NCBI GenBank assembly: GCA_047921395.1
Contig: JBLRWH010000030.1
Coordinates: forward strand, 1 to 29,766
Source of the DNA: XN24 sp047921395
Lineage (GTDB): Bacteria > Pseudomonadota > Gammaproteobacteria > Steroidobacterales > XN24
Reading direction: 5' to 3'
DNA: 29,766 nucleotides
Both the position numbers and the translations under genes were made by a program. Positions 20,902 through 29,766 of the stretch are shown here, piece by piece. The notes under the pieces are model-generated. The model did not search any database. It had not been told where the DNA came from and saw nothing but the letters and a program-made list of their open reading frames with translations. The number at the start of each line of letters is the position of its first letter. Within the stretch, counting starts at the first letter, position 1.

Positions 20902-21576
20902 TCATTCCGCCGGCATCAGCCGGCGATGCCTGAGTTCTGCCAGCACCGCCTCGACGACTTCGTCGATGCCAAGGTCGGTGCTGTCGATCACCGTCGCGTC
21001 CGGCGCGGGCCGCAACGGCGCCACGGCACGTTCCGCGTCCCGGCGATCCCGGGCCGCGACCTCTGCCGAAAGACTCGCTAGGCTAACATCAAACCCCTTT
21101 TCCTTCAACTGCTTATAGCGGCGCATCGCCCGCTCTTCGGCCGACGCAGTCAGGAAAACCTTCAGCTCGGCATCCGGAAAGATCACCGTGCCCATGTCGC
21201 GGCCGTCGGCCACCAGGCCGGGAGGGCGACGGAAGCCCCGCTGCAGGCCGACGAGGGCCGTTCGCACGCCTGCCAGCTGGGCCACGCGGGATGCGCGGTC
21301 GCCGCAGGCTTCGGAGCGGATCTCGTCCGTCACGTCCTTGTCCCCGAGGAACACGCGCTCACCGGCAAAGCGCGCCGGCAGGTCCCGCGCCACGGCGGCC
21401 AGGCCGGGTTCGTCGTCGAGCTCGACGCCCGCATCGGCAGCCGCCACCGCCACGAGGCGGTACAGCGCGCCGCTATCGAGCAGCTGCCACCCCAGGCGCT
21501 CGGCGACGCGGCGGCAGAGCGTGCCCTTGCCCGCACCGCCCGGGCCATCCACCGCGAGCACCGGCGCCGCGTTCAT
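20902..21576 (-). CDS. cmk: Cytidylate kinase
   Basis: Phosphorylates CMP and dCMP to the diphosphates with ATP. The 224-residue protein has the Walker A loop GPGGAGKG (11-18), the VADGRDMGTVIFPDAELKVFLTAS region (split as VADGRDMGTVIFPDAE and LKVFLTAS) used in CMP recognition, and RRYKQLKEKGFDV in the lid. Length is normal. The start overlaps the aroA stop by four bases (ATGA), showing translational coupling. The aroA-cmk-rpsA order is conserved in many proteobacteria. A terminator follows. Confidence 0.96.
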   Translation of the reverse strand: MNAAPVLAVDGPGGAGKGTLCRRVAERLGWQLLDSGALYRLVAVAAADAGVELDDEPGLAAVARDLPARFAGERVFLGDKDVTDEIRSEACGDRASRVAQLAGVRTALVGLQRGFRRPPGLVADGRDMGTVIFPDAELKVFLTASAEERAMRRYKQLKEKGFDVSLASLSAEVAARDRRDAERAVAPLRPAPDATVIDSTDLGIDEVVEAVLAELRHRRLMPAE

Positions 21577-22892
21577 GCCGCGGCTCCGGGCGCGCAGTCC
21601 TCGATCCCGAGCCCAAGCGAGGCCGCCGCCGCCGCGAAGCCCGGGAACGAGGTCGCCACGTTCTCGACGTCGAGCACCTCGATGGGCCCGGCCGCCCGGG
21701 CCGCCGCGATCGCGAACGACATCGCCACGCGGTGGTCGCCGCCGCTGTCCACCGTGCCACTTTTCATCGAGCCGCCCTCGATCAGCAGCCCGTCAGGCTG
21801 CTCCATGACCCGGATGCCGACCGCGTGCAGCCCCCGGGCCATGACCGCGATCCGGTCAGACTCCTTGACCCGCAGCTCCTCTGCGCCGCGCACCCGGGTC
21901 GTCCCGGCGGCAAGCGCCGCGGCGACGAACAACGCCGGGAACTCGTCGATGGCCAGCGGCACCAGCTCCGGTGGCACGTCGACGCCCTTCAGGTCGCTGC
22001 GCCAGACCCGCAGGTCCGCTACCGGCTCGCCGCACTCCTCCCTGAGCCGGACGATCTCGATCTGCCCGCCCATCAGGTTGAGGATGTCCAGCAGGCCGGT
22101 TCGGGTCGGATTCAGCCCGACGCCCTCGAGCTCGAGCGGCGCATCCCCGCCGGCCAGCAGCCCACCGACGATGAAAAATGCGGCGGACGAGAAGTCGCCA
22201 GGCACGGTGATGTGACCGCCGCGCGGGCGCGCTGGCCCGACCACCGCCGCACCCCAGTCACCAGCCTCGACCGGACAGCCGAGGGCCGCGAGCATCCGCT
22301 CCGTGTGGTCGCGCGACAGCGCCGGCTGGCGCACCACGGTCTGGCCGTCGGCCGAGAGGCCCGCGAGCAGCACGGCCGATTTCACCTGCGCGCTCGCCAC
22401 GGGCATGTCGAACTCGATGGGCCGGAGGGGCCCCGCCGCCGACAGGCGCACCGGCGGACAGCCGTCACGGGTCTCCAGCTTCGCTCCCATGCGGCGCAGT
22501 GGTGCGGCGACCCGCTCCATCGGGCGACGCTGCAGCGATGCGTCGCCGGTCAGGACGGCGTCGATACCGCGCCCCGCCAGCAGGCCGGTCATGAGGCGAA
22601 TCCCGGTTCCTGAGTTGCCGAAATCGAGCGGCCCATGAGGCGACGCGAGGCGCTCGGGCGGCAGGACGCGCACGCCACCGTCCGGCAGGTCCTCGACGCG
22701 CGCGCCGAGCGCCTCGACCGCGCGCCGCGTCGCCAGGCAGTCCTCGCTGCGCAGGAAACCGTGCGCCTCCAGCGGCGCCGTGCCGATCGCACCAAGCAGC
22801 ATCACGCGATGGGACATCGATTTATCGCCCGGGATCGCGAGCCTGCCGGCCAGCGGGCCCGATGGACGCACGCGCCATGCGGACGCCGTCAT
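21573..22892 (-). CDS. aroA: 3-phosphoshikimate 1-carboxyvinyltransferase (EPSP synthase)
   Basis: Sixth step of the shikimate pathway, joining phosphoenolpyruvate and shikimate 3-phosphate. The 439 residues contain the N-terminal GDKSMSHR (Lys24), GNSGTGIRLMTG (92-103), RPMERV, PVASAQVKSAVLLAG, and the late GDHRVAMSF. The residues around the phosphoenolpyruvate loop (NSGTGIR rather than NAGTAMR) resemble class II enzymes more than the E. coli class I type; this is my reading of the motif, not a tested property. It is a stand-alone gene, not fused to tyrA as in Pseudomonas. It overlaps both neighbours by 4 nt (hisC upstream, cmk downstream). Confidence 0.96.
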   Translation of the reverse strand: MTASAWRVRPSGPLAGRLAIPGDKSMSHRVMLLGAIGTAPLEAHGFLRSEDCLATRRAVEALGARVEDLPDGGVRVLPPERLASPHGPLDFGNSGTGIRLMTGLLAGRGIDAVLTGDASLQRRPMERVAAPLRRMGAKLETRDGCPPVRLSAAGPLRPIEFDMPVASAQVKSAVLLAGLSADGQTVVRQPALSRDHTERMLAALGCPVEAGDWGAAVVGPARPRGGHITVPGDFSSAAFFIVGGLLAGGDAPLELEGVGLNPTRTGLLDILNLMGGQIEIVRLREECGEPVADLRVWRSDLKGVDVPPELVPLAIDEFPALFVAAALAAGTTRVRGAEELRVKESDRIAVMARGLHAVGIRVMEQPDGLLIEGGSMKSGTVDSGGDHRVAMSFAIAAARAAGPIEVLDVENVATSFPGFAAAAASLGLGIEDCAPGAAA

Positions 22893-24013
22893 GGCCCGAC
22901 CACCTCGCGCAGCGCCGCGATCAGGCGGTCGTTCTCGGCTGCTGTGCCGATGCTGATGCGCAGGTGCTCGGGCAGGCCATAGTTCGCCACCGGACGGACG
23001 ATCACGCCGTGCCGCAGCAGCGCCTCGAAGATCGGCTGTGCGTCGCGGCGCAGGTCGACAAGCAGGAAATTACCCACCGAAGGCACCACGCCGAGGCCGA
23101 GCGCGGCGCAGGCGGCGCCGACGCGGTCCCGCTCCGCCGCGTTGAGCTCGATGCTGCGCGCCAGGTGCGCCTCATCCTCGAGTGCCGCCAGCGCGGCGGC
23201 TTGCGCCAGGCTGCTGGTGTTGAACGGCTGGCGGATGCGATTCAGGATGTCCGCGATTGCCGGGCTGGAAACCGCGTAGCCGATCCGCAGCCCCGCGAGC
23301 CCGTAGGCCTTGGAAAAGGTCCGCGTCACCACCAGGTGCGGATAGCGATCCAGCCACTGGCTGGCATCGGGATACCCGGGTTCGCGCACGTACTCGAAAT
23401 AGGCCTCGTCCACGACTACGACCACGTGGCCGGGCAACGCAGCGACGAAGCGCTCCAGCGCGTCGGCAGCCAGCCAGGTGCCGGTGGGATTGTTCGGGTT
23501 GGCGATGAACACCAGCCGCGTGTCGGGCCCGACCAGCGCGGTCATGGCGTCCAGGTCGTGCCCGAAGGGATGATCGGGATGTAACGCCGGCAGCGCCTCG
23601 GCGATGCGATGCTCCGCGCCGGTCGCCTGCACGGCGAGCGCATAGACCGCGAAGGCGTGCCGGGCATAGACCGCCTCGAGCCCCGGCCCGAGAAAGGCCT
23701 CGGCCAGCAGTACGAGCAGGTCGTTCGAACCATTGCCGAGCGTGATGCACTCCGGCAGCACGCCGTGCCGCGCCGCAAGCACGCGCTTCAGCTCGAAACC
23801 GTTCGCATCGGGATAGCGCGCCAGGTCGCCGGCCGCCGCGGCGATGGCGGCCAGGGCGCGGGGCGCCGGGCCGAGCGGGTTCTCGTTGGAGGCCAGCTTG
23901 ACGATGTCCGTCACGCCAAGCTCGCGCTCGAGCTCGGCGATCGGCTTGCCGGGCTGGTAGGGCCTGAGGCCGCGGATGCCCGGCGCGGCCAGGTCGAGAA
24001 ACTTGTTTGTCAT
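22889..24013 (-). CDS. hisC: Histidinol-phosphate / aromatic aminotransferase
   Basis: Fold-type I PLP enzyme of 374 residues. KLASNENPLGP (39-49), ANPNNPTG (171-178, with Asn174), the VDEAYFEY motif (Asp202, Tyr205) and FSKAYGLAGLRIGYA with the PLP lysine Lys235 are all typical of HisC. The gene sits among aromatic amino-acid genes rather than in a his operon. In Pseudomonas the copy at this place (called hisC2 or hisHb) acts mainly on aromatic substrates, so the real substrate may be phenylpyruvate, hydroxyphenylpyruvate or prephenate. It lies 27 nt after pheA and its stop overlaps the aroA start by 4 nt. Confidence 0.94.
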   Translation of the reverse strand: MTNKFLDLAAPGIRGLRPYQPGKPIAELERELGVTDIVKLASNENPLGPAPRALAAIAAAAGDLARYPDANGFELKRVLAARHGVLPECITLGNGSNDLLVLLAEAFLGPGLEAVYARHAFAVYALAVQATGAEHRIAEALPALHPDHPFGHDLDAMTALVGPDTRLVFIANPNNPTGTWLAADALERFVAALPGHVVVVVDEAYFEYVREPGYPDASQWLDRYPHLVVTRTFSKAYGLAGLRIGYAVSSPAIADILNRIRQPFNTSSLAQAAALAALEDEAHLARSIELNAAERDRVGAACAALGLGVVPSVGNFLLVDLRRDAQPIFEALLRHGVIVRPVANYGLPEHLRISIGTAAENDRLIAALREVVGP

Positions 24014-24040
24014 GGGACCTCCCGAACGGAGGTCGCAAGT

Positions 24041-25150
24041 TTACAGGATCGCCACCGGATACGAGCCCAGTACGCGACACCAGGCAGCGGCCGTCTCGAG
24101 TTCGCGCAGCGCGGCGGCGACGTTGGCATCCTCGCGATGCCCCTCGACGTCCACGAAGAACACGTAGTCCCACTTGCCCCGTCGCGACGGCCGCGACTCG
24201 ATCCGCGTCATGCTGACCTTGTGCTCCGAGAGCGGGCGCAGCAGCCCCTGCAGTGCGCCGGCGGCGTGCCGCGAGGACAGCAGGAGCGAGGTCTTGTCCC
24301 GCCCGCTGGGGCCGGGCGCCTCCCGGCCGATCACCACGAAGCGCGTCGTGTTGTCGGGCCGGTCCTCGATGTTCGCCATGAGCAGTTCGAGTCCGTAAAC
24401 CTCGGCCGCCGTGTCCCCGGCGATCGCCGCCGCGCCCTCCTCCGTCGCCGCACGTCGCGCCGCCTCCGCATTCGAGGCCACGCTGACCTGCTCGACGCCC
24501 GGCAGGCGTTGGTCCAGCCAGGCGCGGCACTGCGCCAGCGACTGCTGGTGCGAATAGACCTTGCGCACCTCGGCAAGCGAGCCCATGCGCCCCAGCAGGT
24601 GCTGGCGGATGCGCAGTTCCACCTCGCCGCTGATCTGCAGCGGCGTGGTCATCAGCATGTCGAGGGTATTGCTCACCGTGCCCTCGGTGGAGTTCTCCAC
24701 CGGCACCACGCCGAAGTCGGCGATCCCCGCCGCGACATCGTGGAAGACTTCTTCGATGGAGGGCGCCGCCAGCATCCGCACGGAGTGGCCGAACTGCTTC
24801 AGCACCGCGGCCTGGGAAAAGGTGCCCTCCGGCCCGAGGAACGCGACCTTCAGCGGCTCCTGCTGCGCCAGGCAGGCCGACATGATCTCGCGGAACAGCC
24901 GGACGATCTCCTCGTCCTTGAGCGGGCCGGTATTGCGCGCCACGGCATTGCGCAGGATCTCCGCCTCGCGCTCGGGCCGATAATAATCGCGCGGCGTGGT
25001 GGACAGGCCGACCGGCTCCGGAAACTTGCTCTCGCCCACCGCCCGCGCCAGCCTGGCGCGGTCGTTGATCAGCGCCTGGACCTGCTCGTCGATCGCATCG
25101 ATCTGGCGCCGGATGCCGTCGAGGCGCTCCTTTTCGCGCGGGTCGCTCAT
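24041..25150 (-). CDS. pheA: Bifunctional chorismate mutase / prephenate dehydratase (P-protein)
   Basis: Converts chorismate to prephenate and then to phenylpyruvate. The 369 residues divide into an AroQ-type chorismate mutase (about 5-92, with LDGIRRQIDAIDEQ and RLARAVGESK), a prephenate dehydratase (about 98-280) with the catalytic TRF motif at 269-271, and a C-terminal ACT domain. The ACT domain carries GALQGLL (from 298) and ESRP (318-321), the usual phenylalanine-feedback sites. Regulation by phenylalanine is therefore expected from the family. It starts 7 nt after the serA stop and precedes hisC. Confidence 0.96.
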   Translation of the reverse strand: MSDPREKERLDGIRRQIDAIDEQVQALINDRARLARAVGESKFPEPVGLSTTPRDYYRPEREAEILRNAVARNTGPLKDEEIVRLFREIMSACLAQQEPLKVAFLGPEGTFSQAAVLKQFGHSVRMLAAPSIEEVFHDVAAGIADFGVVPVENSTEGTVSNTLDMLMTTPLQISGEVELRIRQHLLGRMGSLAEVRKVYSHQQSLAQCRAWLDQRLPGVEQVSVASNAEAARRAATEEGAAAIAGDTAAEVYGLELLMANIEDRPDNTTRFVVIGREAPGPSGRDKTSLLLSSRHAAGALQGLLRPLSEHKVSMTRIESRPSRRGKWDYVFFVDVEGHREDANVAAALRELETAAAWCRVLGSYPVAIL

Positions 25151-25157
25151 TTGCGGA

Positions 25158-26339
25158 TCATGCCAGATCCGGGGTGACCCGCAACGACAGCACGCCCGTG
25201 ATCGAGCCGATCTGCTCGAGCACGCTGGCCGGCACCTTGCCGTCGACGTCGGCGAGCGTGTACGCGATATCTCCCCGCGACTTGTTCAGCAGGTCGGAGA
25301 TGTTCAGCCCGGCCGATGCGAGGGCGGTCGAGATCTGGCCGACCATGTTCGGCACGTTGGCGTTCGCGATCGCGAGGCGCGTGCTGCCCTCGATCCGGGG
25401 CAGGATGGCGTCCGGAAAGTTGACCGCGTGGCGGATATTGCCGTTCTCGAGGAAATCACGCAGGTGCTCCGCGACCATGATCGCGCAGTTCTCCTCGGCC
25501 TCGCGCGTGGACGCGCCAAGATGCGGCAGCGCGATCACCTTCGGATGGCCCTTGTTCGCCTCCGTCGGGAAGTCCGTGACATAGCGCCCGAGCCGGCCCT
25601 CGTTGAGCGCGGCCAGGACAGCGGCATCGTCGACGATCGGGCCACGCGAGAAGTTCAGCACGACGCCGCCCGGCTTCATCATCGCGAGCCGGTCCGCGTT
25701 CACCAGGCTGCGCGTGCCCTCGGTCAGCGGCACGTGGACGGTCACGAACTGGGAGCGGCTGAACAGGTCGTCCAGGCTCATCGCCTGGCGCACGCCGGAG
25801 TTCAACTGCCAGGCGCGCTCCACCGTCATCTTCGGATCGAACCCCACGACGTGCATGCCGAGCGCGAGCGCGGTGTTGGCCACTTCCACGCCGATCGCGC
25901 CGAGCCCGATCACGCCGAGGCTGCGGCCGGGGAGCTCGAAGCCGACGAAACGCTTCTTGCCGCTCTCCACGGCGCGATGCATTTCTTCTTCGTGGCCCTC
26001 GAGCGTGCGGACGTAGTCCCACGCCTCGCAGAGATTCCGGGCGGCGAGCAGCATCCCTCCGATCACCAGTTCCTTGACCGCATTGGCGTTCGCGCCGGGC
26101 GCATTGAATACCGGCACGCCGCGCAGGCTCATGGCCTCCACCGGGATATTGTTGACGCCTGCGCCGGCCCGGCCGATGGCCTTGACGCTCGCGGGAATCT
26201 CGGTCTTGTGCATGTCCGCCGAGCGCACCATGACTGCGTCGGGGTGGCCGATCTCGGAGGCGACCTCGTAACGATCCCGCGGCAGGCGCTCGAGGCCCGC
26301 AAGGGCGATATTGTTGAGCGTAAGAACCTTGAAACTCAT
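25158..26339 (-). CDS. serA: D-3-phosphoglycerate dehydrogenase
   Basis: NAD-dependent first step of serine synthesis. The 393-residue protein has the NAD-binding GLGAIG (145-150), the catalytic Arg232 in NFSRGPIVDD, a candidate Glu260 in TDFPTEANKGH and His273 in LPHLGAS. A C-terminal ACT domain (from about 320) ends in VLSLRVTPDLA. This is the shorter ACT-type class, close to the 390-410 residues usual for it. ATG 26339 has GGAG 6 nt upstream; the longer in-frame reading adds unrelated residues. It stands between serC and pheA, where the Pseudomonas supraoperon has no serA. The 70-bp gap to serC could hold its own weak promoter (TTGCAT and CACTAT, 16 nt apart). Confidence 0.95.
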   Translation of the reverse strand: MSFKVLTLNNIALAGLERLPRDRYEVASEIGHPDAVMVRSADMHKTEIPASVKAIGRAGAGVNNIPVEAMSLRGVPVFNAPGANANAVKELVIGGMLLAARNLCEAWDYVRTLEGHEEEMHRAVESGKKRFVGFELPGRSLGVIGLGAIGVEVANTALALGMHVVGFDPKMTVERAWQLNSGVRQAMSLDDLFSRSQFVTVHVPLTEGTRSLVNADRLAMMKPGGVVLNFSRGPIVDDAAVLAALNEGRLGRYVTDFPTEANKGHPKVIALPHLGASTREAEENCAIMVAEHLRDFLENGNIRHAVNFPDAILPRIEGSTRLAIANANVPNMVGQISTALASAGLNISDLLNKSRGDIAYTLADVDGKVPASVLEQIGSITGVLSLRVTPDLA

Positions 26340-26409
26340 GGTCATCTCCATCGGCGCGGGGGTCGGCGGGCCGATAGTGGCAGATTCATGCCGCAATGCA
26401 ACAGGCGGG

Positions 26410-27501
26410 TCAGCCGCAGCTGCGCTCGAACTCCTGCATGAACGCCACCAGCACATCCACGCCGTCCTGCGGCATCGCGTTGTAGAGGCTCGCGCGCATC
26501 CCTCCCACGGAACGATGGCCCTTGAGCGTCAGCAGCCCGGCGGCCTTCGCCTGCTCGAGGAATTTTGCGTCGAGCGCCGGGTCAGCCAGGGTGAACGGCA
26601 CGTTCATCCAGGACCGGCAATGCTTCGCCACCGGGTTGGCATAGAAAGCGGATTCGTCGATCGCCCTGTAAAGCGTCTCGGCCTTGTGGTGGTTGCGCCG
26701 CTCCATTTCCGCGAGACCCCCCTGCTCCAGCATCCACTCGAACACCAGCCCGGCGATGTACCAGGCCCAGGTCGGCGGGGTATTGAACATGGAGCCGGCC
26801 TCGGCCTGCTCGCGGTAATCCATCATCACCGGCGTGCCCTCGCGCGCCCGCCCCAGCAGGTCCTCGCGCACGATCACAATCACCAGGCCGGCCGGCCCGA
26901 TGTTCTTCTGCGCACCGGCATAGATCAGCCCGAAGCGGCTGACGTCGATCTGCCGGGACAGCAGGGTGGAGGACATGTCCGCCACCAGCGGCGCCGGCGC
27001 CTCGGGAACGAAATGGAACTCCACGCCCTCGATGGTCTCGTTCGGCGTGTAATGCAGGTACGCGGCCTCGGGACTCAGCTGCCAGCCCGCCGGGTCCGGA
27101 ATCTCCGTGTGCCGTTTGCCGGCGGAGTCCGCGGCGACATTCGCGTCCAGGAAGCGCCGGCCCTCCGCCAGGGCCTTCTTGCCCCACGAGCCCGTGACGA
27201 CGTAATCGGCCTTGTCGCCGGGACCCGCGAGGTTGAACGGCACGGCGCCGAACTGCGCCGAAGCACCGCCCTGCAGGAACAGCACGCGGTAGCCAGCCGG
27301 GATGTCGAGCAGCCTGCGCAGGTCGGCCTCCGCGCGCTCGGCGATCGACATGAACTCCTTGCCGCGATGGGACAGCTCCATGACCGACATGCCGCAGCCG
27401 CGCCAGTTCGTCATCTCGTCGCGGGCGCGCTCGAGCACGGGGAGCGGAATCGCCGCGGGCCCGGCACTGAAGTTGAATACTCGATCCTTGCTCGTTCCCA
27501 T
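26410..27501 (-). CDS. serC: Phosphoserine aminotransferase
   Basis: Second step of serine synthesis and, as PdxF, a step of pyridoxal phosphate synthesis. The 363-residue PLP enzyme begins RVFNFSAGPAAIPLPVLE. It has LFLQGGASAQF (75-85), the MELSHRGKEF substrate-binding segment, and YAGAQKNIGPAG with the PLP lysine Lys199. Length matches E. coli SerC (362). ATG 27501 yields the family start; a longer reading adds 22 basic residues. It lies 13 nt after gyrA and begins the biosynthetic part of the cluster, in line with serA next. Confidence 0.96.
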   Translation of the reverse strand: MGTSKDRVFNFSAGPAAIPLPVLERARDEMTNWRGCGMSVMELSHRGKEFMSIAERAEADLRRLLDIPAGYRVLFLQGGASAQFGAVPFNLAGPGDKADYVVTGSWGKKALAEGRRFLDANVAADSAGKRHTEIPDPAGWQLSPEAAYLHYTPNETIEGVEFHFVPEAPAPLVADMSSTLLSRQIDVSRFGLIYAGAQKNIGPAGLVIVIVREDLLGRAREGTPVMMDYREQAEAGSMFNTPPTWAWYIAGLVFEWMLEQGGLAEMERRNHHKAETLYRAIDESAFYANPVAKHCRSWMNVPFTLADPALDAKFLEQAKAAGLLTLKGHRSVGGMRASLYNAMPQDGVDVLVAFMQEFERSCG

Positions 27502-27514
27502 GGCTCTGGCTTCC

Positions 27515-29766
<2,252 letters not shown>

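Overview
This window comes from a GC-rich gammaproteobacterial chromosome. The evidence is the thrS-infC pair, the gyrA/serC/pheA/hisC/aroA/cmk/rpsA/ihfB/lapA/lapB order, the proteobacterial LapA/LapB pair, and an E. coli-length ribosomal protein S1. I cannot name the genus. A lineage near the Xanthomonadales, Nevskiales, Steroidobacterales or Woeseiales is a guess. No phage, insertion sequence, CRISPR array or rRNA gene is visible, and no gene-free stretch exceeds 300 bases.

Layout. (1) 1-2355, minus strand: tRNA-Val(GAC), a leader with a strong hairpin, thrS, then the 5' part of infC, which starts at a rare ATC codon. (2) 2356-6440: a palindromic repeat element and uvrB (minus); then, divergently, an aspartate aminotransferase and tRNA-Asn with its own terminator, followed by a solitary copy of the same repeat. 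(3) 6443-7447: a methyltransferase and an unusually small predicted beta-barrel protein. (4) 7482-9776, minus: a compact molybdenum-cofactor operon moaA-moaC-moaD-moaE, with a His-rich tail on MoaE. (5) 9922-15549, minus: a complete porin-cytochrome conduit made of a surface decaheme lipoprotein (MtrC/OmcA type, with a collagen-like stalk), a periplasmic decaheme cytochrome (MtrA/DmsE type) and an outer-membrane barrel (MtrB type). (6) 15777-19025, minus: ihfB, lapA, lapB, a ComEA-like gene and galU. (7) 19116-29766, minus: gyrA (partial), serC, serA, pheA, hisC, aroA, cmk, rpsA. This is a version of the mixed-function supraoperon known from Pseudomonas, with serA added and no tyrA.

How the genes work together. 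The three conduit genes should form one trans-outer-membrane electron wire (periplasmic MtrA inside MtrB, delivering to or taking from MtrC on the cell surface). The quinol-side partner (CymA-like) and any terminal oxidoreductase are not in the window. The adjacent moa operon makes the pterin for molybdoenzymes; a functional link to the conduit is only suggested by proximity. The supraoperon couples serine and aromatic amino-acid synthesis to nucleotide supply, translation and DNA architecture. The most interesting items are the collagen-stalked MtrC and its conduit operon, the two hairpins between mtrC and mtrA, the MITE-like repeat with 8-nt internal periodicity, the His-rich MoaE tail, the miniature barrel protein, and an AT-rich island inside gyrA.
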